Assembly: GCF_002270485.1 (NCBI RefSeq)
Contig: NZ_NQOG01000019.1
Coordinates: 1 to 56,673 of the forward strand
Length of the DNA stretch: 56,673 nucleotides
Source of the DNA: Anaerostipes hominis (ex Lee et al. 2021)
GTDB lineage: Bacteria; Bacillota; Clostridia; Lachnospirales; Lachnospiraceae
Direction of reading: 5' to 3'
Shown: one piece after another, positions 38,581 to 46,752 of the stretch
Layout of the letters: each line of letters starts with the position of its first letter
How positions within the stretch are numbered: position 1 is the stretch's first letter
Position numbers and translations under genes: made by a program
The notes under the pieces: generated by a model
What the model was told of the DNA's origin: nothing
Databases searched by the model: none
The model's input: the letters and a program-made list of their open reading frames with translations, nothing else

Positions 38581-38738
38581 TTTTTTTCCTCCTGTATTAA
38601 ACATCTTTAGTTTAACATAAGGTAATTGTTTATTTAAAGTAAAACTTTTGTAACTTATCTGATTTTCATGTATTTTTTTTAATAATTATATATAATAAGA
38701 TTAAAACCTATCATTTTTTAAAATATAAAGGAGACGCC

Positions 38739-39548
38739 ATGATTCACTCAGACTTTCATTTACATACCAGTCACTCATCTGACTCCCAGGCTTCAATGGA
38801 ATCTATGATATTGAGGGCCATAGAGCTCTCTCTCAACAAAATCTGTTTTACGGAACATCAGGATTTTGATTATCCTGAAAATAAAGAAAATTTAGATTTT
38901 CTGGTGGATCTCCCCTCATTTAAATCTGAATTATTATCATTAAAAGACAAATACAATGACCGGATACAGATTTTATTTGGCGCCGAAGTCGGACTGATGC
39001 CCACAACCTATGACAAGTGCCGGGACTTTGCCCACTCTGATGATTTTGATTTCATCATCGGTTCTACTCATATTGTTGACCAAATGGATCCATATGAACC
39101 CATATATTTTGAAACATATCCTGGAAAGAAAGGTCTTTTAAGATATTTAGAAGTGATACTCCAGAATGTCAAAGTCTATCATGACTACTGCGTATATGGC
39201 CACCTGGACTATGCCGTGCGCTATTGTCCCGATAAAAATTATCAGTTTGTCTATCAGGATTACGCCGATTTGATCGAAGAAATTTTAAAAACCATCATAG
39301 AAGACGGAAAAGGGATAGAGGTCAATACCGGCGGATATAAGTACGGGCTCGGATATCCGAATCCCCATCCGGATATTCTCAAACGCTATTTGGAACTGGG
39401 AGGAGAAATTCTTACGATCGGCTCTGACGGACACTGTCCCGAACATATGGCATACGACTTTCCAAAGCTCCGGGAACTCCTCACTTCTCTCGGCTTCCGG
39501 TTCTATACCGTCTTTCAGAACCAGACACCGGAATTTATAAAACTGTAA
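38739..39548 (+). CDS. PHP-domain phosphatase, HisJ-like (histidinol-phosphatase family)
   Basis: A 269-residue PHP-fold metallophosphatase. Metal-binding residues are visible in DFHLHTSHSSDS at the start, FTEHQDFDYP, GAEVGLM, GSTHIVD, GHLDYAVRY and SDGHCPEHM. The family includes histidinol phosphatase HisK/HisJ, but no other histidine genes are in this window, so the substrate is open. Ribosome binding site AAAGGAGACGCC. It is divergent from the phosphate transporter gene and ends in a shared bidirectional terminator. Confidence 0.85.
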   Translation: MIHSDFHLHTSHSSDSQASMESMILRAIELSLNKICFTEHQDFDYPENKENLDFLVDLPSFKSELLSLKDKYNDRIQILFGAEVGLMPTTYDKCRDFAHSDDFDFIIGSTHIVDQMDPYEPIYFETYPGKKGLLRYLEVILQNVKVYHDYCVYGHLDYAVRYCPDKNYQFVYQDYADLIEEILKTIIEDGKGIEVNTGGYKYGLGYPNPHPDILKRYLELGGEILTIGSDGHCPEHMAYDFPKLRELLTSLGFRFYTVFQNQTPEFIKL

Positions 39549-39549
39549 T

Positions 39550-39600
39550 AGAAAAAAGAAGGAAAATGTATTTATTTACCCATTCTCCTTCTTTTTCTAT
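39550..39600. terminator. Bidirectional terminator between the PHP and radical SAM genes
   Basis: GAAAAAAGAAGGA (39551-39563) pairs with TCCTTCTTTTTC (39586-39597). Each side ends in an A/T tract. Confidence 0.8.
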
Positions 39601-39611
39601 CACTTAAAAAT

Positions 39612-40481
39612 TTAAAATCCTCTCATCCATTCTTCTTTCAAATGCAGATTGCCCTGTATCGCCTTTTCAAGTTTAGCGATCATTTTATCTCTGTCCTCAT
39701 TCAAAGTTCCTCTCAAGTTGACATAATTGGATGCATGGTTGGACCGGAAGATACATCCCGGACAGTCCATATGTTCCAGCATCAATTTTGTCTCTTTCAG
39801 ATTATCATAAGGAGTGATCAGTTCAAACTCTCCGCTTCTGATCTTTTCTTCCAGCGGAAGTCCGGGTTCTATCATCAATGTCAGGAGTCCTATATAATCC
39901 GGTTTCATTGCAGAAAAAACTTTCCCTGTATCAACCGCATGCTCCATCCAGAGCTTTCTTCCCCCGAGCCCCGAAATAGCCGTCACTGACAGCCGGATAC
40001 CCGCCTGTTTTATCTTGGACGCAGACTGTATCATCTCATCCGGCGTGGCTCCCTTTTTCATGAACTTAAGCACCTGGGCATTTCCCGATTCCAGCCCCAT
40101 GTATACCATATCCAGACCGTTTTCTCTCAGTTCCCGGAGTTCCTCTTTTGTTTTGATCATGACACTCTTAGGAGAAGCATAGCAGGTGACCTGCCGGCAT
40201 TCCGGAATTTCTTCACGAATATATTTAAGAATCTCGTTCAGATACTCGTTTTTACAGATCAGAGCATCTCCGTCTGCCAGAAAAATCTTTCCGATCGAAT
40301 TGTAGCACTCTCTTGCCTCTCTGAAGTCGGCCAGAACATCCTGAATCGGCCTCATCCTGAACCTTTTTTCTTTGTACATATTGCAGAAGATACAGTCATT
40401 CTGGCTACATCCGATGGTCGCTTGTATGATCAGACTGTATGCCTCACTCGGCGGTCTGTATACCATTCCTTCATATTCCAT
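39612..40481 (-). CDS. Radical SAM protein with a CX4CX2C cluster motif
   Basis: A 289-residue radical SAM enzyme. The cluster cysteines read GCSQNDCIFCNMYKEKRF, that is CX4CX2C with one residue more than the canonical CX3CX2C; this spacing is known for a subgroup close to HemN/Elp3-like proteins. Also present are the SAM-binding FLADGDALICKN and MGLESGNAQVLK. The C-terminal CPGCIFRSNHASNY could bind another metal. Substrate unknown. Start at 40481 (MEYEGMVYRPPSEA) behind CCAGGAGGAAAGAAAA; an upstream in-frame ATG at 40550 lies inside the preceding gene. It follows the L,D-transpeptidase by 28 bp. Confidence 0.85.
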   Translation of the reverse strand: MEYEGMVYRPPSEAYSLIIQATIGCSQNDCIFCNMYKEKRFRMRPIQDVLADFREARECYNSIGKIFLADGDALICKNEYLNEILKYIREEIPECRQVTCYASPKSVMIKTKEELRELRENGLDMVYMGLESGNAQVLKFMKKGATPDEMIQSASKIKQAGIRLSVTAISGLGGRKLWMEHAVDTGKVFSAMKPDYIGLLTLMIEPGLPLEEKIRSGEFELITPYDNLKETKLMLEHMDCPGCIFRSNHASNYVNLRGTLNEDRDKMIAKLEKAIQGNLHLKEEWMRGF

Positions 40482-40509
40482 TTTTCTTTCCTCCTGGTAA
40501 CTTTCAGTA

Positions 40510-41187
40510 TTATTTTCGATAAATGCAGATCCTGGCTCCTGCTTCCGCATTTTTTATAATCTTCTTCATGTTCTTCCGGCTTACTGCAATACATCCTGCC
40601 GTGTACGGCTTCTTTCCTTTACAGTGGAGAAATATTGCAGATCCTTTTTTATATTTATGTTTTGGATTATAATTAAGAAACATTCCATAATAATAATGTG
40701 ATTTATAGTCAATCAGATGCTCTCCGCGGCAGCGGTGCTTCTTTTTTCTCACGTCTATCAGCCGATTATAATATTTTTTATCCCCGCACCAGTAGAGGTA
40801 CTTATTGACTCTGGTATAATTCATCTTTGCACCCGGATTTTTTTTGATCCCAAAAGCACCTGTGAATCCAAAAGTGCCGGAAGGTGTCTTCAGATCTCCT
40901 TCCCTCTTCTTGTGGATTCCTTTTTTCCCTACATAACCTTTACATTTCAAAATGCGCTTCCATTTATGATCTCTTTTTTGATACATATAGACAGTTGCTT
41001 TTGATTTCTTTTTGTATTTCACAAAAATCAGCTGGTTTACTGACTTGTTATACCGGTACTGACTGAACTTTTTTTGCCATATTGTCTGTTTAGACGCTGC
41101 ATAGGCCGTTCGGGTTTCTAAATTTGTTCCTGCCATATTCCAAATGAGCACTGCCATAAGAACGATTGCCATCCATCTCTTTTTCAT
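40510..41187 (-). CDS. Secreted L,D-transpeptidase (YkuD family)
   Basis: A 225-residue exported protein. The N-terminal signal (WMAIVLMAVLIWNMAGTN, cleavage near AYAAS) is followed by a lysine-rich stretch and the YkuD catalytic domain, with LKTPSGTFGFTGAFG and the active-site HCKGKKPYTAGCIAVSR (His and Cys of the HX..GCI motif). It would form 3-3 cross-links in peptidoglycan or attach proteins to it. The start is the ATG at 41187 (a GTG precedes it). It may be cotranscribed with the downstream radical SAM gene. Confidence 0.88.
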   Translation of the reverse strand: MKKRWMAIVLMAVLIWNMAGTNLETRTAYAASKQTIWQKKFSQYRYNKSVNQLIFVKYKKKSKATVYMYQKRDHKWKRILKCKGYVGKKGIHKKREGDLKTPSGTFGFTGAFGIKKNPGAKMNYTRVNKYLYWCGDKKYYNRLIDVRKKKHRCRGEHLIDYKSHYYYGMFLNYNPKHKYKKGSAIFLHCKGKKPYTAGCIAVSRKNMKKIIKNAEAGARICIYRK

Positions 41188-41339
41188 CACTATTGTATTC
41201 TCCTACTGGGCTATTATACACAAATATAAGAAAGAAAAAAAGAGTTTTTACCAATATTATTTGTATACAAACAATTTATATACTAAATATATTTTCCTCC
41301 AAACTCGAGAAAGAGCGCATAAAACCTGTCCTAAAAATA

Positions 41340-41381
41340 AAAAAAGTACCGGAGTCCGCATTTTCTGCGTATCTCCGGTAC
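41340..41381 (-). terminator. Intrinsic terminator of nagA
   Basis: GTACCGGAG (41346-41354) pairs with CTCCGGTAC (41373-41381); on the minus strand TTTTTTTATTTTT follows. The remaining 41191-41339 is AT-rich and shows no gene. Confidence 0.88.
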
Positions 41382-41394
41382 CTGATAACTTTTA

Positions 41395-42516
41395 TTATTT
41401 GTGATTCAGGATCTCTCCCTTTTTTATGACCGCTTTGATCTCCAGGTCTTTATCCAGCAGGACAACATTCGCATATTTTCCCTCTGAAATACTTCCATAG
41501 CTGTCATAAATGCCAATGGATCTGGCCGGATTCTCAGTGGCGCATTTTACTGCACTGTTCAGTGGGATTCCCATTGTCTTGACGGCAGTTCTCAGACAAT
41601 CCATGAGATTGGTTGCAGAGCCTGCAATCGCGCCTCCTTCGGCAAGAGTAGCAAGATTGCCGACCACCTTCACGTCCTGTCCTCCCAGCTGATAAGTTCC
41701 GTCTTCCATTCCGGTAGCCATCATACTGTCACTGATCAGAATGATCTTATCATCCCCGAACATCTTAAACGTTGTTCTCACGGCGCTCGGATGGATGTGG
41801 ATACCGTCACAGATCAGCTCGACATGCAGTCCGTGATCACATGCCGCTCCGATTACCCCTGGTGCCCTGTGGCTGTACCCCGGCATGGCGTTGTAAAGAT
41901 GCGTCACATGGCTGACTCCATGTTCAATCGCTTTGACCGCGGTTTCATAATCCGCAACCGTATGTGCGATCGAAATCACCGCCTCATCCTTAACCTGACG
42001 GATAAATTCCATTGCGCCCTCAGTTTCCGGCGCAATGTCCACCAGCTTAAACAGACCATTGGATGCCTTTTGAAGTCTTTCATACATTGCCACATCCGGT
42101 TTATGGATATAGGCCGGATTCTGTGCGCCTTTTTTGGCCTCATTGATAAACGGCCCCTCCATATTGATTCCAACCAGATCTGCTCCGCTGTCCCCATTGT
42201 AGGCTGCCGCCGCCTTGGCGATGGTCATCAGTGTTTCTTCCGGCAGAGTCATCGTTGCAGGACATATGGCAAGCACTCCATTTTCTGCCTCATAAGAAGC
42301 AATTTCTCTTATAGCTTCCTCTGTTCCGTCACAAAAATCGTGTCCTACACAGCCATGGAAATGAATATCGATCAGCCCGGGAACCGCATAGCAGCCTTCG
42401 GCGTCCAGAATCTCATCATTCTCTGAAGAACTGCTGATCCTTTCACCGTCTGTACAAATATCTTTTGTCCTGAAAACCCCGTCCTCACAAAAAACATCTG
42501 CGTTCTTTATAATCAT
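41395..42516 (-). CDS. nagA: N-acetylglucosamine-6-phosphate deacetylase
   Basis: Removes acetate from GlcNAc-6-phosphate. The 373 residues form an amidohydrolase barrel with the metal-binding GLIDIHFHGCVGHDFCDG (HxH), the glutamate in NMEGPFINEAKKGAQ, SIAHTVADYE, THLYNAM and the final aspartate in LISDSMMATGM. Its first codon overlaps nagB by 4 bp (ATGA), so the two are coupled. The terminator lies right behind. Confidence 0.96.
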   Translation of the reverse strand: MIIKNADVFCEDGVFRTKDICTDGERISSSSENDEILDAEGCYAVPGLIDIHFHGCVGHDFCDGTEEAIREIASYEAENGVLAICPATMTLPEETLMTIAKAAAAYNGDSGADLVGINMEGPFINEAKKGAQNPAYIHKPDVAMYERLQKASNGLFKLVDIAPETEGAMEFIRQVKDEAVISIAHTVADYETAVKAIEHGVSHVTHLYNAMPGYSHRAPGVIGAACDHGLHVELICDGIHIHPSAVRTTFKMFGDDKIILISDSMMATGMEDGTYQLGGQDVKVVGNLATLAEGGAIAGSATNLMDCLRTAVKTMGIPLNSAVKCATENPARSIGIYDSYGSISEGKYANVVLLDKDLEIKAVIKKGEILNHK

Positions 42517-43250
42517 AATAAATCCTCAACCTCTGACAGCGCATCCGCATCTGCTACCAGAATCACATCATTGTGAAGCTGTAAGATAGATGCAGGAACT
42601 TTCGGGGTAACCGGTCCGAAAAATGCTTCTTTTACAATGCCTGCTTTTTCTTTTCCACTGATAATAAGAAGAATTTTCTTTGCTTTCATGATGGATTTGA
42701 TTCCCATAGTATACGCCTGTCTCGGCACATCTTCTTCTTTCTCAAAGAATCTTTTATTGGCATTGATTGTACTTTCAGTAAGGTCCACACAGTGAGTCTC
42801 TTTCTCAAATGCTTCTCCCGGCTCATTGAAGCCGATATGGCCGTTGTGTCCGATACCCAGAAGCTGAAGGTCAACTCCTCCCAAGTCCTCAAGCACCTGA
42901 TTATATCTTGCACACTCTTTTTCGGAATCTTCTTCCATACCATTCGGAATGTTGATGTTTTCAGGCTTGATATTCACCTTATTAAACAGGTATTCATGCA
43001 TGAAATAGTCATAGCTCTGGTCATTTTCTTTCGGAAGTCCTTTGTACTCATCCAGATTCACTGAGGTTACCTGGCTGAAATCCAGATCGTCCTGCTCATA
43101 CCAGTGCACCAAATTTTCATAAATCCCGATCGGTGAAGAACCTGTAGCCAATCCCAAAACACAGTCTGGTTTCGTGATAATTTCTGCAGAAATAATATTT
43201 GCCGCTTTTCTGCTCATGTCATTGTAATCTTTTCCCTTAATAACTCTCAT
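42513..43250 (-). CDS. nagB: Glucosamine-6-phosphate deaminase
   Basis: Converts glucosamine-6-phosphate to fructose-6-phosphate and ammonia. The 245 residues include LGLATGSSPIGIYE, VTSVNLDEYKGL, LQLLGIGHNGHIGFNEPG and TMGIKSIMKAKKILLI. It couples with nagA. The 86 bp upstream hold a small hairpin (GGG-ACAG/CTGT-CCC, about 43272-43295); directly beyond is the truncated end of a PTS gene, whose promoter would once have served the cluster. Confidence 0.96.
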   Translation of the reverse strand: MRVIKGKDYNDMSRKAANIISAEIITKPDCVLGLATGSSPIGIYENLVHWYEQDDLDFSQVTSVNLDEYKGLPKENDQSYDYFMHEYLFNKVNIKPENINIPNGMEEDSEKECARYNQVLEDLGGVDLQLLGIGHNGHIGFNEPGEAFEKETHCVDLTESTINANKRFFEKEEDVPRQAYTMGIKSIMKAKKILLIISGKEKAGIVKEAFFGPVTPKVPASILQLHNDVILVADADALSEVEDLL

Positions 43251-43336
43251 CTTGTACTTCCTTTCTATAATGCGGGAAACAGTAACTGCTGTCTCCCCAT
43301 ATGTTATCCCTAATCACTTACAATATAACGCTTAAT

Positions 43337-43521
43337 TTATTTTTCAGCAAGTTTTATCAATTCATCTGCAACAAACCGGACTTTAGTTCCTACAATAATC
43401 TGAATACTGTTTTTACCCGGACGGATGATTCCTGCAATTCCAGCAGATTTGATCTTTTTCTCATCTACCTGATCCTGATCTTTAATCTCCAGACGAAGTC
43501 TCGTAATGCAGCTGTCAATAG
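43337..43521 (-). pseudogene. C-terminal IIB remnant of a glucose/GlcNAc-type PTS permease (NagE-like)
   Basis: About 60 codons of a PTS IIB domain: IDSCITRLRLEIKD with the phosphocysteine of DxCxTRLR, IIRPGKNSIQIIVGTKV and the end ELIKLAEK with a normal stop. Everything upstream of the cysteine loop is replaced by an IS110 fragment on the opposite strand, so the membrane IIC part is gone. Its position next to nagBA suggests the GlcNAc transporter. The junction is near 43521. Confidence 0.8.
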
Positions 43522-43770
43522 TTTTCCAAAGGATGGAAGAAACTGTGTGATTGGCTTGCAAAGTATAACTGTTCTGAAGTCTGTATGGAATCTACCGGCA
43601 AGTATTGGATCCCTGTATTTAATGTTTTAGAAAAGGAAAATAATTCTGTGTTTCTTGCTCATCCAAAATATACAAAACATCAAAAAGGAAATAAGACCGA
43701 CCGAAAGGATGCGAAATGGATTTGCGACTTGTTCATGTGTGAAATGATCAAACTCTCTCAGAAAAACTAA
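43522..43770 (+). pseudogene. IS110-family transposase fragment (catalytic N-terminal part)
   Basis: From FSKGWKKLCDWLAKYNC through CMESTGKYWIPVFN, LAHPKYTKHQKG and KTDRKDAKWICDLFM, then the frame runs out after MIKLSQKN. This is exactly the region, including the catalytic E and D residues, that the IS110 copy at 21954-22871 lacks. It is cut on both sides. The element inserted into or recombined with the PTS gene. Confidence 0.85.
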
Positions 43771-44139
43771 GCAGGCGCTCCATGACTTTTACGGTATCAT
43801 TATCTCTCGTCAGAACATTTCCAACTACTGTAAATCCGCAGCTCTTTGCATCAAACCCTTTGTCGATCCGGATCTCTGATAGAGCTTCCGAAAACATGCC
43901 CGGCAAGTGGCAGCTTCTTATATTCCTTGGCCAACAGACGATCCTGAATCTTCAAAACCGAACCACAGCCTAAAAGGAGCAACTGCGCCCTTTTCCTGCC
44001 TTCCGGCGAGGATGGGTTCGGGCGCTGCCCTAAGCCCTCGGAGAGCTTAACGTTATCAATATCTACAGTTTTCAAGGTTCATCTAATCCTATTTTTTATG
44101 CTCACCTTTTTCATACATCACTTGACACTATCTATTGGT
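43771..44139. other. Unrecognised gene debris
   Basis: On the minus strand two overlapping frames look like coding sequence: 44075-43851 (starting MKTVDIDNVKLSEGLG) and, after a shift, a piece ending IDKGFDAKSCGFTVVGNVLTR then a stop at about 43748. Together they resemble one frameshifted gene, about 100 codons, cut off by the IS110 fragment. I cannot name the family. Confidence 0.35.
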
Positions 44140-44517
44140 TTAATTATTATAATCACACTGTTGACATTGTGTCATAATATTTCCACTATTCTCTTTATGA
44201 AATATTCCAGACCATTTACATATACTCTGCAAAATTGGAACAACAGATTTTCCTTTTTCCGTAAGAGAGTATTCTACTCTTGGCGGGATTTCATCATACT
44301 GTGTTCTTTCCACAAGATTATCACTAATAAGCTCCTTTAATGTAGATGCAAGAACCGCATCTGTAATATTCATCATTTCTTTTCGGATGCCGCTATAACG
44401 TAAAACGCCTTTTTCATTTAGGACACATATCACACGAGATTTCCATTTACCTCCAAATATTTCTAATCCGTATTCTAAAGGACACCTTATATCCGTATCC
44501 ATTTTTTTCTGATACAC
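44140..44517 (-). CDS. HxlR-family transcriptional regulator
   Basis: A 125-residue winged-helix regulator. The HxlR pattern is clear: CPLEYGLEIFGGKWKSRVICVL, LRYSGIRKEM, VLASTLKELISDNLVERTQYDEIPPRVEYSLTEKGKSVVPIL. The N-terminal cysteine and the C-terminal CQQC suggest thiol sensing as in redox-responsive members. The start is a GTG at 44517, 8 bases behind an AAGGGGG site. It is divergent from the small gene at 44704, and the intergenic region has two 17-bp tandem repeats that are the likely operator. Confidence 0.92.
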   Translation of the reverse strand: MYQKKMDTDIRCPLEYGLEIFGGKWKSRVICVLNEKGVLRYSGIRKEMMNITDAVLASTLKELISDNLVERTQYDEIPPRVEYSLTEKGKSVVPILQSICKWSGIFHKENSGNIMTQCQQCDYNN

Positions 44518-44579
44518 TTTGCATACCCCCTTATTCCAAAATTTATAAGTTGATTATATCACGCTTACTTTTTATTGTT

Positions 44580-44615
44580 TAGTAACTAATAAATTTAATA
44601 GTAACTAATAAATTT
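44580..44615. promoter_or_regulatory. Tandem 17-bp repeats, likely HxlR operator
   Basis: TAGTAACTAATAAATTT occurs at 44580-44596 and again at 44599-44615; each contains the palindrome TTAGTnACTAA or part of it. Repeat period 19 bp, about two helical turns. Confidence 0.7.
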
Positions 44616-44703
44616 CTTTATATCTTCTATTGCTTTAGCCACTGTGCTATTATTCGTATACGTTACAAAAATGTAAACACAAAATTATACGGAGGTATGT
44701 ACA

Positions 44704-44994
44704 ATGAATGTAAAAGCTTATCTTGAAATCACAATGAAAATCAACCCCGAAAATCGTGCTGCGGCTGCAAAGGTATACACTGATTACCGCCAACCGTTTC
44801 TTGATACCATTGAGGGGGCATTAACTAAAGAACTCCTTATCCGTAACGAAGATGTTCAGGTCATTCATGGTTTCGATAGCATGGAACACGCAAAGGCATA
44901 TCTTGAAACAGATATGTTTAGCAATGATGTCGTTAAAGGACTCAAGCCAACTTGGGCAGGCGAACCCGACATTCGTTTTTATGAAGTAGCATAA
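44704..44994 (+). CDS. Small protein of the dimeric alpha-beta barrel type, HxlR-controlled
   Basis: A 96-residue soluble protein with no membrane segment. The fold pattern (AYLEITMKINPENRAAAAKVY, then FLDTIEGALTKELLIRNEDVQVIHGFDSMEHAKAYLE and PDIRFYEV) looks like an ABM-type or quinol-monooxygenase-like ferredoxin fold; I give this as inference. A strong ribosome binding site (GGAGGTATGTACA) precedes the ATG. It is divergent from an HxlR regulator that should control it, an arrangement common for enzymes that handle reactive quinones or electrophiles. Confidence 0.65.
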   Translation: MNVKAYLEITMKINPENRAAAAKVYTDYRQPFLDTIEGALTKELLIRNEDVQVIHGFDSMEHAKAYLETDMFSNDVVKGLKPTWAGEPDIRFYEVA

Positions 44995-45111
44995 AGCGTG
45001 TAAATATGAGCTAACATTTCTCCCCTTTGTGATTTTGGGAGGACACTGAAAAAGTAGATAATACCGCCTGTGTTTGCTACAATGTATATATCAAATATAG
45101 GCGGTGTTTTT

Positions 45112-45231
45112 ATGATCGAACAACATCAGAGATTGGTGTTAAGTCGATACATGAAAATATATGTTGATTTTAGCTTTATTTACGATGAACTTCTTGATAA
45201 ATATTATCTGAATAACGGTCGAAATGCAATT
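45112..45231 (+). pseudogene. IS1182-type transposase, N-terminal remnant
   Basis: MIEQHQRLVLSRYMKIY, then VDFSFIYDELLDKYYLNNGR, as at the start of DUF772-type transposases. Normally about 16 residues lie between these two segments, so this copy has an internal deletion as well as a truncation at GRNAI, where IS3 sequence begins. An inverted repeat ACCGCCT/AGGCGGT (45063-45105) marks its 5' leader. Confidence 0.7.
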
Positions 45232-45234
45232 CCG

Positions 45235-45779
45235 CCTCGCTGTTTTTTCAGAGGAGCTTTCCCTTCTAAACGCAGCCTCCTCGGTTCTTTTAAATAGGCA
45301 TTCTCGATTCTAAGCTTGAGAAGATCATCTTCAAGCTGTTTTATATGTTCTGCACTGGTATCTACAGGCGTTCCTTCGCTATTTTTCTCAGCAGTTTCCT
45401 TCGGTAGCTTTGTTTTCAATGACTTCTTCCGACCTTTCTTCTTTGGTCTCAGAGCATCAGGACTGGCAATTCTGAAATTGTTCACCCATCTAGTAAGCAT
45501 GGAGGAATTGTTTATACCTTGAGAGAGAGCTAATTCCCGATATGAGACCTCACTTGATAAATATAACTCTACCATATGAAGTTTATATTCGAAAGAAAAA
45601 GTTGATTGTTTTCTGAAGCGTGTAAGTCCTTCATCGCCATTAGCATCGTAATTTTTTATCCACTTCCGAACATTTTCCCAGGGAATAGAGTATTTTCTAC
45701 CTAATTCTTTATACCCTCCTTTTCCTTCTAAGTGTTCATTTACTATTTTCTTCTTAAATTCGAAACTATATTTTGCCAT
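45235..45779 (-). pseudogene. IS3-family OrfA (truncated at the 3' end)
   Basis: A helix-turn-helix protein with two HTH units: YSFEFKKKIVNEHLEGKGGY...VRKWIKNYDANG and FEYKLHMVELYLSSEVSYRE...LTRWVNNF, followed by a leucine-zipper stretch (IKQLEDDLLKLRIENAYLKE). The last residues run into the IS1182 remnant at about 45235, so the frameshift site and OrfB are missing from this copy. The start at 45779 lies right behind the terminal hairpin. Confidence 0.85.
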
Positions 45780-45782
45780 CTA

Positions 45783-45836
45783 AAAACCGACCTCCCAATC
45801 GTTAGATTTTTGGTCTAACTTTTGGGGGTCGGTTCA
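45783..45836 (-). other. IS3 terminal end that folds over the OrfA ribosome binding site
   Basis: The terminal CCGACCCCCAAAAGTTAGA pairs with TCTAAC...TTGGGAGGTCGG just before the OrfA start codon; the GGGAGG ribosome binding site is inside the 3' arm. A transcript entering from outside would hide it, while one starting inside would not. Confidence 0.65.
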
Positions 45837-45954
45837 TGAGACAAGTGGATTTCTTATGTCCTTAAAATTATAATTTGAAAGACCTGTATTTTTCAGTGCC
45901 CTCGATTTTGGCATTAGGGAGCTGTTTTATTATGCTGTTATTTTCCTCTAATTT

Positions 45955-46188
45955 TCACAACAATTCTTCTTCCCTCTGCTTAGTCCTGCTTTGTTGTCGG
46001 TCATGCTGTCGGCTTTCGTTCTGCTCCACACGTTCAATATTGTCTTTATTGTAGCTTACCACTTCCGCAAAAGCAAGGTTGTGGCACGTCCCTGCACGTT
46101 CATTTTTATGCAAAATGGCAAAACCAGCTGAGCCAGTCAACAGTAAAATGAATGGGCTTAGTCTGATATTGTCAATATTAGTTGACAC
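45955..46188 (-). other. Short unrecognised reading frame among IS debris
   Basis: A GTG-started frame of 77 codons (SPFILLLTGSAGFAILHKNE, then a charged tail RQHDRQQSRTKQREEELL). It has no recognised relative and no good ribosome binding site. It looks like a leftover of an accessory gene; coding status is doubtful. Confidence 0.25.
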
Positions 46189-46211
46189 ATTTTTCTCAAA
46201 GATATCACTGA

Positions 46212-46750
46212 CTATGCTGCCCGTCCCAAAGCCGCATAATATTGTCTGCGTTTTAACATGGGAGACAGGCCTCCATTGGCGGAGCAGATTCTTCGGTTGT
46301 TCCAGTAGCTGAGAAGGTATCTCCAGATGAGTACCTTTAATTCTTCTACTGTCATCTCTCTTGCATCGTAACGGTCATAGGGGAGTTCTGTCTTCAACCG
46401 TACCCACATACTCTCACATCGTGCATTATCATGACATCGTCCTCCGGTACTATTCTTACTTTGATGGATACCGTGTTTCCGAATATTCTGGCGGTAGACC
46501 TCACTGATATACTGCGTTCCACGGTCGCTGTGTATAATGGCTCCTTCCAAAGACGGATATGCAGTTAAGGCGTTCTCCAAGGTTTGGACACACAGATCCG
46601 CTTTCATGTTCATTTCCAATGCAAGACCAAGAACGCCAAGATCAAAGCAGTCGAAAATTGCTGAAACATACAGCTTTCCTTCTTTCCCCTTAAATCCCAG
46701 TCCGGTTCCCATCAAAATGACTTCATTACCGGCTTCATCTATGGAACTGA
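46212..46750 (-). pseudogene. IS3 OrfB C-terminal half, fused in frame to a BglG/LicT-type RNA-binding start
   Basis: Residues from GKEGKLYVSAIFDCFDLG onward are the integrase core of an IS3 OrfB (second aspartate in IIHSDRGTQY, glutamate in NARCESMWVRLK; WNNRRICSANGGLSP near the end). The preceding in-frame codons read SSIDEAGNEVILMGTGLGF, the beta-strand pattern of a CAT antiterminator domain rather than any OrfB. The fusion lies near 46685 and has no proper start. Confidence 0.65.
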
Positions 46751-46752
46751 AT

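Larger units (their letters stand above)
45043..45910. mobile_element. Remnant of an IS1182-like element with an IS3 piece nested inside
   Basis: The left end GAGGACACTGAAAAAG (45043-45058) recurs inverted on the right (about 45891-45906, TTTTTCAGTGCCCTC), as expected for terminal inverted repeats. Between them lie only the transposase start at 45112 and an IS3 OrfA with its terminal repeat. The core of the outer element is lost. Confidence 0.6.

Noticed and set aside
44704-44994. Toxin or antitoxin reading of the small HxlR-linked gene
   Set aside because: The gene stands alone with a divergent regulator, and its sequence looks like a ferredoxin-fold enzyme; no partner gene is present.
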